Of a stretch of DNA of 64,000 nucleotides, positions 24,595-32,849 are shown in pieces. This DNA comes from Sva-07 sp963710625 (GTDB lineage: Bacteria > Actinomycetota > Acidimicrobiia > Acidimicrobiales > Ilumatobacteraceae). Where the stretch lies: the NCBI GenBank assembly GCA_963710625.1, contig CAVQBG010000026.1, positions 248,001 through 312,000 of the forward strand, read 5' to 3'. The notes under the pieces are model-generated. The model saw only the letters and a program-made list of their open reading frames with translations, did no database searches and was not told the origin of the DNA. The translations under genes were made by a program, and so were the position numbers. The first letter of the stretch is position 1. Each line of letters begins with the position of its first letter.

Positions 24595-25771
24595 CACCAA
24601 CACCGGGCCGGCGACCCCACAGGTAGAAGCTCGTCCCGGCCGCCGCCACGCCGACCACGAGGAAGCCGACCACACCCGGCACCTGGATCGCCACGGCAAG
24701 GAAGGCGCCGAGCGCCCAGGCGAGTTGGAAGCGCGTCTCGAACACGGCGAACGCGCGGCCCCGGTTGGCGCCGGGTGCGTCCCGTTGAACGATGCTCTCG
24801 AAGCTGAGCCGGCCCAGCGCTGCCATGAAGTTGAGGACGCCAGCGAGGATCACTGCGCCGAGCGGGCCGCCGAGCGCCGCCACACCGAGGCCCGCCACGG
24901 CGCAGACCAGCAGGGCGATGCTCAACATCGTCTCCTCGCGAACGCGGACACGAACGGCGGAGGCCACCGCGTTGCCGAGCATCGCAGCGAGGGCCGACAG
25001 CCCGACCACGGCGGCGAACCAGAGCGTGCCCTGATCCTGCGAACGCAACCAGAACGCCAGATGGAAGAACGTGAACCCGACCATGCCGCGCAACGCAGTC
25101 ATCGCGACGGCACCGAGTTCGATGTTCGAGCTGTGGAGTTCGCGGACCTCCTCGGCGTCGGCATCGGTGGCGGCGACCACGTCGGAGGGCAGCCGCGTGG
25201 CGGCGACGAACGCACCGGCGAACAGCAGTGCGCTGTAGACGAGGGTCGCGGGAGCGCCCACCACCTTGAGCAGCAGCGCCGCCGGGATCACCGCGACGAC
25301 GCCGGTGAGACCGGCGATCAGGCCGAGCTTCGAGTTCGCCTCGACGAGTTCCGCCTCGGAACGCACCGTCGACGGAACGATCGCCGACTTGGACACCGCA
25401 TACGTCTTCTGCAGCACGAGCGATCCGAACACCAGTGGGAACAGCGCGAGTGCGTCGAGCGACACCGCCATCAGCAGGGTGAGCACCACCCTGGCGACCG
25501 ACACCAGCTGGATGACGAACCGTCGGCCTCCTGCCACGCGATCGATCATCGGACCGATCAACGGCGCCACGACGAGGAACGGAGCGAAGCCGAGCGCCAG
25601 GAACAGGAGCACCCGGGACCGGGCGGCGTCGAGATCGATGTCGAAGAAGAGCGAGTCGGCGAGCGCGACGACCATCGCGGCATCAGCGCCCATCGTGAGG
25701 GCGTGGGTCACCGCCAGTCGACGGAACTTCGACGCTGGTGGGCGCCGGGTCGACGAGGGCACCGGATCCAC
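24515..25771 (-). CDS. MFS transporter
   Basis: The protein has 418 residues from the GTG at 25771, selected because longer readings run into regX3 and a TAGGAT -10 sits seven bases upstream. About eleven or twelve hydrophobic helices are visible, with the loop 2-3 region APLIGPMIDRVAGGRR resembling the MFS signature GxLaDrxGrr. A central acidic loop (DADAEEVRELHSSN) splits the halves. The tail GRRPGVGVTRRSRGRARGRA is strongly basic and encoded opposite the end of the DUF2342 gene. Efflux is a reasonable guess, but no substrate is indicated. Confidence 0.84.
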   Translation of the reverse strand: MDPVPSSTRRPPASKFRRLAVTHALTMGADAAMVVALADSLFFDIDLDAARSRVLLFLALGFAPFLVVAPLIGPMIDRVAGGRRFVIQLVSVARVVLTLLMAVSLDALALFPLVFGSLVLQKTYAVSKSAIVPSTVRSEAELVEANSKLGLIAGLTGVVAVIPAALLLKVVGAPATLVYSALLFAGAFVAATRLPSDVVAATDADAEEVRELHSSNIELGAVAMTALRGMVGFTFFHLAFWLRSQDQGTLWFAAVVGLSALAAMLGNAVASAVRVRVREETMLSIALLVCAVAGLGVAALGGPLGAVILAGVLNFMAALGRLSFESIVQRDAPGANRGRAFAVFETRFQLAWALGAFLAVAIQVPGVVGFLVVGVAAAGTSFYLWGRRPGVGVTRRSRGRARGRAPRSRSGSARPTDR

Positions 25772-25778
25772 CGAGCTG

Positions 25779-25784
25779 ATCCTA
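25779..25784 (-). promoter_or_regulatory. Putative leaderless -10 of the MFS gene
   Basis: TAGGAT on the minus strand, seven bases before the GTG at 25771. It lies in the 71-base gap after the regX3 stop, giving the transporter its own promoter downstream of the phosphate operon. Confidence 0.42.
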
Positions 25785-25842
25785 CGGCCTCGCGCTCGCG
25801 CCGGACGTGACACAGCCGGGGGCCGACCCCGGCCGCAACGGG

Positions 25843-26541
25843 TCAGGCGCGCTCGTACTTGTAGCCGAGGCCCCGGATGGTGATGATGCGCGTCGGGAGT
25901 GCGGGGTCGGGTTCGATCTTCGAACGCAGCCGCTTGACATGGACGTCCAGCGTCTTGGTGTCGCCGACGTAGTCGTTGCCCCACACCCGATCGATCAGCG
26001 TCTCGCGAGGGAGCACCCGCCCGGCGTTCGCCAGGAGCAGGTGGAGGAGCTCGAACTCCTTGAGCGGCAGGCTGAGCTCGTCACCGTGCAGCGACACCCG
26101 GTGCTCGTCGGGGTCGAGGCGGACGTCGCCGACCTCGATGATCCCGGGTGCGAGCACCAGGGACGATCCATTCGCCTCCGAGCGCCGGAGCACCGCTCGC
26201 ATGCGGGCCACCAACTCACGGAGCCGATACGGCTTGGCGACGTAGTCGTCCGCGCCGACCTCGAGGCCGACCACCGTGTCGATTTCGGCCCCCTTCGCGG
26301 TGACCATGATGATCGGCACCTGCGTCCGCTTGCGCAGCTGCCGACAGACGTCGACGCCGCTGATCTTGGGCAGCATGACGTCGAGGAGCACGAGATCGGG
26401 TGCGACCTCGTCGAACTTCTCGAGGGCCTCGGCACCGTCGACGGCGACGACGACCTCGAAGCCCTCACGGCGGAGACCGATCGTCAGCGCTTCGACGAAG
26501 CTGGCCTCGTCTTCGACGACGAGCACGACTGCTTCACTCAT
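25843..26541 (-). CDS. regX3: Phosphate-responsive OmpR/PhoB-type response regulator (RegX3-like)
   Basis: A 232-residue regulator. The receiver domain has the acidic pair at residues 10-12 (VVEDEA), the phospho-acceptor Asp54 in LVLLDVMLP, and Lys103 in DDYVAKPYRLREL. The C-terminal winged helix carries LSLPLKEFELLHLLL and TLDVHVKRLRSKIE. In mycobacteria RegX3 activates pst and other genes on phosphate starvation. The start overlaps the senX3 end by eight bases, so both proteins are made together. The natural target is the GTTCACC repeat array upstream of pstS. Confidence 0.92.
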   Translation of the reverse strand: MSEAVVLVVEDEASFVEALTIGLRREGFEVVVAVDGAEALEKFDEVAPDLVLLDVMLPKISGVDVCRQLRKRTQVPIIMVTAKGAEIDTVVGLEVGADDYVAKPYRLRELVARMRAVLRRSEANGSSLVLAPGIIEVGDVRLDPDEHRVSLHGDELSLPLKEFELLHLLLANAGRVLPRETLIDRVWGNDYVGDTKTLDVHVKRLRSKIEPDPALPTRIITIRGLGYKYERA

Positions 26542-27727
26542 GGGGTCGGGTTTCCTCCTGGTCGGAGACGGGCGCGGCGACGGCGGTCGCGTCGTCGTCG
26601 ATCGAGTCACCGGGCGTCCGCACGACGAGGCTTGCCGGGAGACGCAGGACGAAGGTGGAGCCCTCGCCCTCCTGCGACGACACCAGCACCTCACCTCCGT
26701 GGTTCGTGGCGACGTGACGAACGATCGAGAGGCCGAGCCCGGTCCCTCCGGTGTCGCGGCTGCGTGCCTTGTCGACGCGGTAGAAGCGCTCGAAGATCCG
26801 GTCGAGGTCACGGCCCGGGATCCCGATGCCCTGGTCGGCCACCATCACCTCGACCGCGGTGTCGTCGACCCGGGTGCGGACCTGGACGACATCGCCCGGC
26901 CGGCTGTACTTGACCGCGTTCTCGACGAGGTTGCCGACCGCCGACACCAACTGCCGTTCGTCGCCGCGGATCAGGATCGGCCCGGCGCCGTCGAATGTAC
27001 TGACCTCGACCCCGCGGCCTCCGTCGACCACTCTGCCTCGGCTGATCGCGGTCTGCACGACCATTGCGAGGTCGACCACGGTGTCCCCGAGGCGGGCGGA
27101 TTCGATCTGCGAGAGCTTGAGCAGGTCGTCGATCGTGCGAACCGCCCGGTGGGACTCCTCCACCAGGTGGGCGGCGAGTCGCTCGACGATCTCCGGATCG
27201 GTCTCGTCGATCAGCGCTTCGGCGAGGACGGCCACGGCACCGACCGGTGTCTTGAGTTCATGGGAGATGTTGGTGACGAAGTCCGTGCGCATCGCGTCGG
27301 TCCGCACCCGTTCGCTCACGTCCTGGATCGTGGCGACGGCGCCGCCGTCGGGAGTCGGACGGGCGGCGATCGCCAACCACGTCTTTGGTGGACCGTGCAG
27401 TTCGACCAGGCGCGCGGCCGGTTCACCCGCTCGTGCCTCGGCGATGATCCCATCGATGTGATCGTCGACGAGCACGCCGATGTGGGTGCCGCTGAAGGCT
27501 GTCGCGGCAGCGTTCCGGTACGCCACGGGACCGGCAGGTGAGGCCACCACGACACCGATCTCGAGCTCGTCGACCGCGGTTGCGAGCTGGGACGCGACCA
27601 CTTCGGTACGACCCTGCTCGGCGGTGGCCTCCTCCGACTCCTCCGGGTTGCGGCGGGCGTGGACGAGGTACGGGATCAGTCCGACGGCGATGCCCACGAT
27701 CAGTCCGATCGCCACGCCAAGCGTCAT
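26534..27727 (-). CDS. senX3: Sensor histidine kinase (SenX3-like)
   Basis: A 397-residue kinase with one clear N-terminal membrane segment (residues 3-23, TLGVAIGLIVGIAVGLIPYL). A PAS-like domain follows (about 50-140), then the dimerisation helix with His156 in FVTNISHELKTPVGA. The ATPase domain has the N box LVENAVKYS, the G1 box VADQGIGIPG and the G2 box GGTGLGLSIV. With no extracellular sensor domain it probably reads phosphate status through the Pst transporter and PhoU rather than by binding a ligand outside. It lies three bases downstream of phoU and overlaps regX3. Confidence 0.92.
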   Translation of the reverse strand: MTLGVAIGLIVGIAVGLIPYLVHARRNPEESEEATAEQGRTEVVASQLATAVDELEIGVVVASPAGPVAYRNAAATAFSGTHIGVLVDDHIDGIIAEARAGEPAARLVELHGPPKTWLAIAARPTPDGGAVATIQDVSERVRTDAMRTDFVTNISHELKTPVGAVAVLAEALIDETDPEIVERLAAHLVEESHRAVRTIDDLLKLSQIESARLGDTVVDLAMVVQTAISRGRVVDGGRGVEVSTFDGAGPILIRGDERQLVSAVGNLVENAVKYSRPGDVVQVRTRVDDTAVEVMVADQGIGIPGRDLDRIFERFYRVDKARSRDTGGTGLGLSIVRHVATNHGGEVLVSSQEGEGSTFVLRLPASLVVRTPGDSIDDDATAVAAPVSDQEETRPHE

Positions 27728-27730
27728 CGG

Positions 27731-28447
27731 TCAGTCGCTGTCCGGCACCGACACCACGGTCGGCGGATCGTTGTCGCTCTCGGCATACGGTTTGTCCGGC
27801 AACCAGCCGTTGACGATGTAGCGGGTCCGATCGCCGACGTTGACGGCGTGGTCGCCGATGCGTTCGTAGAACCGCGCCACCACGGCGAGCTGAACGGCGA
27901 CCTGCAGGTCGATGTTGCCCGCCGCATGGCTCTCGAAGATCACCTGGATGAACTGCCGCTGCAGGTCGTCGAGGTAGGCATCCATGTCGTGGAGTGCCGC
28001 CGCCCGCACGCCGTCGAGGTTCAGGTACGCCTCGGTTGCCTCCTTGAACAACACCTGCGCCTGCGCACCCATCTTCTGGATCACTCCGCGGAGGTGCGGA
28101 TCGAGTTCGTGGCCGTAGATCCGCCGAGCCGCCTTGCAGATGTTGACGCAGAGGTCGGCGGAACGCTCGATGTCCGCGATGATCTTGATCGCCGAGACGA
28201 CGGCACGGAGATCGCCGGCGACCGGCGCCTGCAGCGCGATGACCTTGAAGCACCGCTCCTCGAGGTCGAGGGCACGGCTGTCGTACTCGTCGTCGCCGAG
28301 GATCATGTACTCGGCGCCCTCGAGGTCCATCGTGAGCAGGATCTCCGTCGAGCGCGGAACGAGTTCGGTGACACCGGCCGACATGCTGGCGATCCCGCTG
28401 CGGATCTCGTCGAGTTGGTGGTGGAACGTCGTGCGCAGGTCGTTCAT
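27731..28447 (-). CDS. phoU: Phosphate signalling protein PhoU
   Basis: A 238-residue all-helical protein with two PhoU repeats of about 100 residues. Each carries an acidic metal-binding E/DxxxD-type motif (IKIIADIERSADLCVNI in repeat 1; VARFYERIGDHAVNVGDR in repeat 2). PhoU links PstSCAB transport to the histidine kinase and restrains it when phosphate is plentiful. Its ATG shares one base with the pstB stop (TGATG). The pst-phoU-senX3-regX3 order places sensor, adaptor and transporter in a single run. Confidence 0.95.
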   Translation of the reverse strand: MNDLRTTFHHQLDEIRSGIASMSAGVTELVPRSTEILLTMDLEGAEYMILGDDEYDSRALDLEERCFKVIALQAPVAGDLRAVVSAIKIIADIERSADLCVNICKAARRIYGHELDPHLRGVIQKMGAQAQVLFKEATEAYLNLDGVRAAALHDMDAYLDDLQRQFIQVIFESHAAGNIDLQVAVQLAVVARFYERIGDHAVNVGDRTRYIVNGWLPDKPYAESDNDPPTVVSVPDSD

Positions 28448-29292
28448 CAGCCGAACCGGCCCGTCACGTAGTCGATCGTCGACTGCTGCTTGGGGTTGGA
28501 GAACATCACGTCGGTGTCGTCCATCTCCACCACGTAGCCGGGTTGACCGGTCCCGTCGATCGTGAAGAACGCCGTACGGGACGACACGCGCGCCGCCTGC
28601 TGCATGTTGTGCGTGACGATCACGATCGTGTACTTGCTCTTCAGTTCGTGCATCAACTGTTCGATCGCCAGCGTCGAGATCGGGTCGAGGGCCGAGCACG
28701 GCTCGTCCATCAGCAGGATCTCGGGTTCGACCGCGATCGCCCGGGCGATGCACAGGCGTTGTTGCTGGCCACCCGACAGGCTGGAGCCGGGCTTGTCGAG
28801 CCGGTCCTTGACCTCCTCCCAGAGGTTGGCGCCGCGAAGCGACCTCTCGACGAGTTCCTCGGCGTCGGTCTTGTTGATGCGCCTGCTGTTGAGCCGCTTG
28901 CCGGCCAGCACGTTGTCGGCGATCGACATCGTCGGGAACGGGTTCGGTCGTTGGAAGACCATGCCGACCTTCCGGCGCACGGCGACCGGGTCGACCCCGG
29001 GGCCGTACAGGTCCTCGCCGTCGACGTACACCGACCCCTTGACGTGTGCCCCGTCGATCACCTCGTGCATGCGGTTCAGCGACCGGATGAACGTCGACTT
29101 CCCACAGCCCGACGGGCCGATCAGGGCGGTCACCGAACGCGGTTCGATCACCATGTCGACATCCTTCACGGCGAGGAAGTCGCGGTAGTAGATGTTGAGG
29201 TTCTCGACCACGATCCGGTTGTCCGGGCCGGTGACAGGGGCCGAGGAGGACACGGCGACCTCGGTGTCGGGGGTGTCGACGCGGTCGGTCAT
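28447..29292 (-). CDS. pstB: Phosphate ABC transporter ATP-binding protein
   Basis: The protein has 281 residues from the ATG at 29292, preferred because GAGGAG lies nine bases upstream; an in-frame ATG at 29343, six bases upstream of which pstA ends, would add 17 residues. The nucleotide-binding domain shows Walker A GPSGCGKS (59-66), the Q-loop MVFQRPNPFP, the signature LSGGQQQR, Walker B ILLMDEPCSALDP and the H-loop VTHNMQQAARV. All PstB hallmarks, including the NPFPMS-like region, are intact. It energises phosphate import with PstA and PstC. Confidence 0.95.
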   Translation of the reverse strand: MTDRVDTPDTEVAVSSSAPVTGPDNRIVVENLNIYYRDFLAVKDVDMVIEPRSVTALIGPSGCGKSTFIRSLNRMHEVIDGAHVKGSVYVDGEDLYGPGVDPVAVRRKVGMVFQRPNPFPTMSIADNVLAGKRLNSRRINKTDAEELVERSLRGANLWEEVKDRLDKPGSSLSGGQQQRLCIARAIAVEPEILLMDEPCSALDPISTLAIEQLMHELKSKYTIVIVTHNMQQAARVSSRTAFFTIDGTGQPGYVVEMDDTDVMFSNPKQQSTIDYVTGRFG

Positions 29293-29346
29293 GATGTCGG
29301 TCTCCTCACTGGAGGGGGAACTGGTCGAGCGAAGGTTGGTCATGGT

Positions 29347-30423
29347 TCACCGAAGGCCTTTCGGCTTGAGCACACTGGACAGAATACGGGCCACCGTGAA
29401 CAGCACCATGACGATGATGATCAGCACGAGCGCCGCCGCCCACGCCCGGTCCTGTCCCGCCTCCGGAGGGATACCCGGCTGGACATACTGGTAGTAGGTG
29501 TAGACGGGGAGCGTCGTCATGCGGCCGTCGAGCGGGTTCCAGTTGACGCCCTGGGCGAGCCCGACGGTGACGAGCAACGGCGCGGTCTCACCGATCACGC
29601 GTGCGATCGCGAGCACGACACCGGTGATGATGCCGGCGATCGCCGTCGGGAGCACGACCTTCACGACGGTCTTCCACTTCGGCACACCGAGAGCGTAGGA
29701 CGCCTCCCGGAGCTCGTTGGGCACGAGCCGCAGCATCTCCTCGGCGGAGCGGACGATGACCGGTGTCATCAGGACCGTGAGGGCGACCGCGCCGGCGATG
29801 CCCGAGCGCGTCCCGGGCCCGAACATCAGCTCGAAGAGGGCGTAGGCGAACAGGCCGGCGACGATCGAGGGGATGCCGGTCATGACGTCGACCATCGACT
29901 GGATCGCCTTGGCGAGCTTCGTGCCGTGGCCGTACTCGGCGAGGTAGATCGCGGTGAACAGCCCGAACGGAACCGACATCAGCGTGGCGAGACCGGTGAC
30001 GATCAGCGTGCCCACGATCGCGTGGTAGATGCCGCCGCCTTCGCCCACGACACCGCGCATCGTCTCCGTGAAGAACTCGGTGTCGAAGCGATTGGTCCCG
30101 CGCTCGATCACGGTCCAGACGAGCGAGGCGAGCGGCATGGCCACGAGCAGGAACGCACTCGTCACGATCGCCGCCATCAACCGGTCGAGCGCTCGGCGCG
30201 ATCCCTCGACGACCCGTGAGACGACGTAGATGCCGACGCAGTACGCCACGATCGACACGATGATCCAGCGCGCCCAGTTCGGCTGGCCCTCGGCAGCCCA
30301 CGACAGCGCCCCCAGTGCGATCGCACCGATCACGACGGCGAGTTGCGGCCTGCGCCCCAGCCGGTCGGCGGTGATCGACGAGACGGTGTCGGCCGGAGCG
30401 GGTCGTTCGTCGGTCAGCGTCAT
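29347..30423 (-). CDS. pstA: Phosphate ABC transporter permease PstA
   Basis: A 358-residue inner-membrane permease. Its ATG overlaps the pstC stop (ATGA). After an N-terminal extension with two extra hydrophobic segments (about 28-70), the core has five or six helices. The EAA loop, which couples to PstB, is visible as EASYALGVPKWKTVVKVVLP. A conserved GxGGIYHAIVGT segment begins the MetI-like domain. The C terminus ends in LFTVARILSSVLKPKGLR, close to pstB. It forms a heterodimer with PstC. Confidence 0.94.
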   Translation of the reverse strand: MTLTDERPAPADTVSSITADRLGRRPQLAVVIGAIALGALSWAAEGQPNWARWIIVSIVAYCVGIYVVSRVVEGSRRALDRLMAAIVTSAFLLVAMPLASLVWTVIERGTNRFDTEFFTETMRGVVGEGGGIYHAIVGTLIVTGLATLMSVPFGLFTAIYLAEYGHGTKLAKAIQSMVDVMTGIPSIVAGLFAYALFELMFGPGTRSGIAGAVALTVLMTPVIVRSAEEMLRLVPNELREASYALGVPKWKTVVKVVLPTAIAGIITGVVLAIARVIGETAPLLVTVGLAQGVNWNPLDGRMTTLPVYTYYQYVQPGIPPEAGQDRAWAAALVLIIIVMVLFTVARILSSVLKPKGLR

Positions 30424-31382
30424 CCGTCCGCTCCCGAGAACCCGGTGTCGGCGATCCGTCGCGCCAACGAGTTGACGAGGAAGGTCACGAAGAACAGCAC
30501 GAGGCCGGTCGCGATCAGCCGATTGACCTCGAGGCCGGACGACTCCGGGAACTTCAAGGCGATGTTCGATGCGATCGTGTTGGGGTTCTGGTTGGTGATC
30601 ACATTGACCGTGATGATGTCGGCCGGCGACAGGATGATGGCCACCGCCATCGTCTCGCCGAGCGCACGGCCGAGGCCCAGCATCGCCCCGCTGATCACAC
30701 CGGAGCGGCCGTACGGCAGCACCGCCTGCTTGATCATCTCCCACTTGGTGGCGCCGAGAGCGAGCGACGCCTCCTCGTGCAGACGCGGCGTCTGGAGGAA
30801 GACCTCACGGGAGATGGCGGTGATGATCGGCAGGATCATCACCGCGAGCACGACGGCGGCGGTCATCATCGTTCGGCCGCTGGTCGATGCGGGGCCGGCG
30901 AAGAACGGGAGGAAGCCGAGGTTGTCCTCCAGCCACGGATAGACGCTGCGCGACAGGATCGGCGCGAGTACGGCGATGCCCCAGATGCCGAACACCACGC
31001 TGGGGATCGCAGCGAGCAGGTCGATGAAGTAGCCGAGCGACTGGGCGAGCCGCTTCGGCGCGTAGTGGCTGACGTAGAGCGCCACGGCCACGGCCAGCGG
31101 CAGCGCGAGGAGCAGCGCCAGGAACGCCGCCCAGATCGTGCCGAAGAGCAGGGGTGCGACGTACTGGAGGAACGTGTCGCTGCCGTCGAACTCCGACACG
31201 TCGGCACCGAACGTGGGCCACGCCTCGACGAAGAGGAACAGCGCAACGGCAGCCAGCGTGACGAGGATCAGGATGCCGGCACCGAGAGAGATGCCGCCGA
31301 AGATCCGATCGCCGAGCTTGCTCGTCTTCTCGGTCGGTGCCGCTGCGGTGTCGCCGCTCGGCGGGCTGTCGGTGATGGTCAC
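30420..31382 (-). CDS. pstC: Phosphate ABC transporter permease PstC
   Basis: The protein has 320 residues from the GTG at 31382. Six hydrophobic helices follow a short cytosolic N terminus. LFGTIWAAFLALLLALPLAV opens the MetI-like core, and the EAA loop is EASLALGATKWEMIKQAVLP. GRALGETMAVAIILSP and the late FFVTFLVNSLARRIAD helix are typical. It lies 137 bases after pstS with a strong hairpin in the gap, which may lower its expression relative to the binding protein. Confidence 0.94.
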   Translation of the reverse strand: MTITDSPPSGDTAAAPTEKTSKLGDRIFGGISLGAGILILVTLAAVALFLFVEAWPTFGADVSEFDGSDTFLQYVAPLLFGTIWAAFLALLLALPLAVAVALYVSHYAPKRLAQSLGYFIDLLAAIPSVVFGIWGIAVLAPILSRSVYPWLEDNLGFLPFFAGPASTSGRTMMTAAVVLAVMILPIITAISREVFLQTPRLHEEASLALGATKWEMIKQAVLPYGRSGVISGAMLGLGRALGETMAVAIILSPADIITVNVITNQNPNTIASNIALKFPESSGLEVNRLIATGLVLFFVTFLVNSLARRIADTGFSGADG

Positions 31383-31434
31383 GCGTTACGTCCTCCGGAC
31401 CGCTCGGCGCGAGCGGCATGGTTCGATCGGTCGG

Positions 31435-31460
31435 GTCCCGGAACGTCCCGGTTCCGGGAC
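31435..31460 (-). terminator. Hairpin between pstS and pstC
   Basis: Arms GTCCCGGAAC (31435-31444) and GTTCCGGGAC (31451-31460) are perfectly complementary over ten bases with a six-base loop. No T-run follows. It may act as a partial terminator or RNA-stabilising structure favouring pstS over pstCAB. Confidence 0.55.
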
Positions 31461-31519
31461 CACCCTAGGGCAGGCCCGGAACCGGGAGCAGTTCTCCGTG
31501 GTGACGGGTCGGTGGCCGG

Positions 31520-32677
31520 TCAGCCGCCGACCGAGAGCTGGTCGATCGTGTTCTGGATCTCCGCCTGGACCTCGGCGGAGATCGGAGCGGAACCAGCAGA
31601 TGCTGCAGAGGCCGCCTGGCCCTCGTCCGAACCGACGTAGGTCATGAACGCCTTCACCAGATCGACGGTCTCCTGGCTGTCGTACTGCAGGCAGACGATG
31701 TGGTACGAGACCAGCGCGATCGGGTACGTGTCGGCGCTGTCCGGTGTGCGGTTGACCTCGATGGCGAAGTCGAACTCGCTCTGGCCCCCGGTGCGCTCCG
31801 ACGAGTCGACGATGCGACCGGCGGCCTCCGGCGAGAACTCGACGAACTCCCCCGCGACGCCGACGGCGGCAGCCGGGAGGTCACCGATCTGGCTGGCGTC
31901 GGCGTAGCCGATCGAGCCTTCGCCGGCCGAGACCGCCGAGACGACACCGGAGGTCTGCGGGGCGCCTTCGCCGCCGCCCGGTCCGTCGGAGTCCCACGCC
32001 TCGATGGCGCCGAAGGTCCACACGTCGGGCGCAGCCTGCGACATGTAGTCGGTGAAGTTCTCCGTGGTGCCCGACTCGTCGGAGCGGTGGACCGGGTTGA
32101 TCGTCGTGTCGGGGAGTTCGAGATCGGGGTTGTCGGCGGCGATCGCCGGGTCGTTCCACACGGTGATCTCGTTGGCGAAGATGCCGGCGATCACCTCGGG
32201 CGAGAGGTTCAGCGTCTCGCCCTCGAGCGACGGCAGGTTGTACGGCAGCGCGATCGGCGAGATGTAGTGCGGGAGGTTGACCGCACCCTGGTCGCCGGCG
32301 CAGCGCTCGATCGACTGCTGGTACTCGTCGTCCTTCAGCGCCGCGTCGGAGCCTGCGAAGTCCGAGCCACCCTCGAGGAAAGTCTCGCGACCACCACCGG
32401 AGCCGATCGGGTCGTACTCGACCGTGGTGTCGGGGTTGGCGGCCTGGAACCCCGCCTGCCAGCCGGCCATGGCCGCGGCCTGCGACGATGCGCCGGCGCC
32501 GACGAGGGTGCCGGACAAGTCGGACGTGGCCCCACCGCCGTCGGTGGTCTCGGTGCCGCCGTCGGTGCCCGCGGGCGCCTCGGTGCTCGACGAGCTGTCA
32601 TCGTCGCTGCCGCATGCCGCGGCGACGAGGGTCAGGGCAAATGCACCGGCGAGAATGCGGCGCTTGGGAGAGTTCAC
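31520..32677 (-). CDS. pstS: Phosphate-binding lipoprotein PstS
   Basis: The protein has 385 residues from the GTG at 32677, with GGAG eight bases upstream. A basic N terminus and the lipobox LVAAAC make Cys22 the lipidated residue. A disordered Ser/Asp/Gly/Thr linker (about 24-52) precedes the periplasmic-binding domain. LVGAGASSQAAAMAGW, GSGGGRETFLEGGSDFAGSD and HRSDESGTTENFTDYM supply the phosphate-coordinating loops. It captures phosphate outside the cell for PstCAB. Transcription is probably driven by RegX3 from the repeat array at 32773-32812. Confidence 0.95.
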   Translation of the reverse strand: MNSPKRRILAGAFALTLVAAACGSDDDSSSSTEAPAGTDGGTETTDGGGATSDLSGTLVGAGASSQAAAMAGWQAGFQAANPDTTVEYDPIGSGGGRETFLEGGSDFAGSDAALKDDEYQQSIERCAGDQGAVNLPHYISPIALPYNLPSLEGETLNLSPEVIAGIFANEITVWNDPAIAADNPDLELPDTTINPVHRSDESGTTENFTDYMSQAAPDVWTFGAIEAWDSDGPGGGEGAPQTSGVVSAVSAGEGSIGYADASQIGDLPAAAVGVAGEFVEFSPEAAGRIVDSSERTGGQSEFDFAIEVNRTPDSADTYPIALVSYHIVCLQYDSQETVDLVKAFMTYVGSDEGQAASAASAGSAPISAEVQAEIQNTIDQLSVGG

Positions 32678-32757
32678 GCTTCCAACTCCGTTCGTAAGGG
32701 GTCAATCATGGTCATGATGTGTTCACGGACGAGTCGCTACTGGCCCGTCCGGCGGGC

Positions 32758-32763
32758 AACCTA
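32758..32763 (-). promoter_or_regulatory. Putative -10 of pstS
   Basis: TAGGTT on the minus strand, nine bases downstream of the last PHO-box unit, so the box covers the -35 region as in PhoP/RegX3-activated promoters. This predicts a 5' leader of about 70 bases. That leader contains the palindrome ATCATG-GT-CATGAT at 32705-32718. Confidence 0.45.
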
Positions 32764-32772
32764 CGACCCCAA

Positions 32773-32812
32773 GGTGAACCGGAACCCGGCGTCGGGTGAA
32801 CGGGAGGTGAAC
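32773..32812 (-). promoter_or_regulatory. PHO box: 11-bp-periodic GTTCACC direct repeats upstream of pstS
   Basis: GTTCACC (minus strand) occurs at 32806-32812, 32795-32801 and 32773-32779. The steps are 11 and 22 bases, so the units sit on one 11-base register with a degenerate unit at 32784-32790. GTTCACC direct repeats with 11-bp spacing are the established binding pattern of PhoP/RegX3 in actinobacteria. Confidence 0.85.
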
Positions 32813-32849
32813 GGATCCCGTCGAGACGACGAACTGTCGCCGAAACGGC

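Noticed and set aside
29293..29343. Longer start of pstB at ATG 29343
   Set aside because: The ATG at 29292 has GAGGAG nine bases upstream, and the extra 17 residues are outside the ABC domain. The longer form remains possible.
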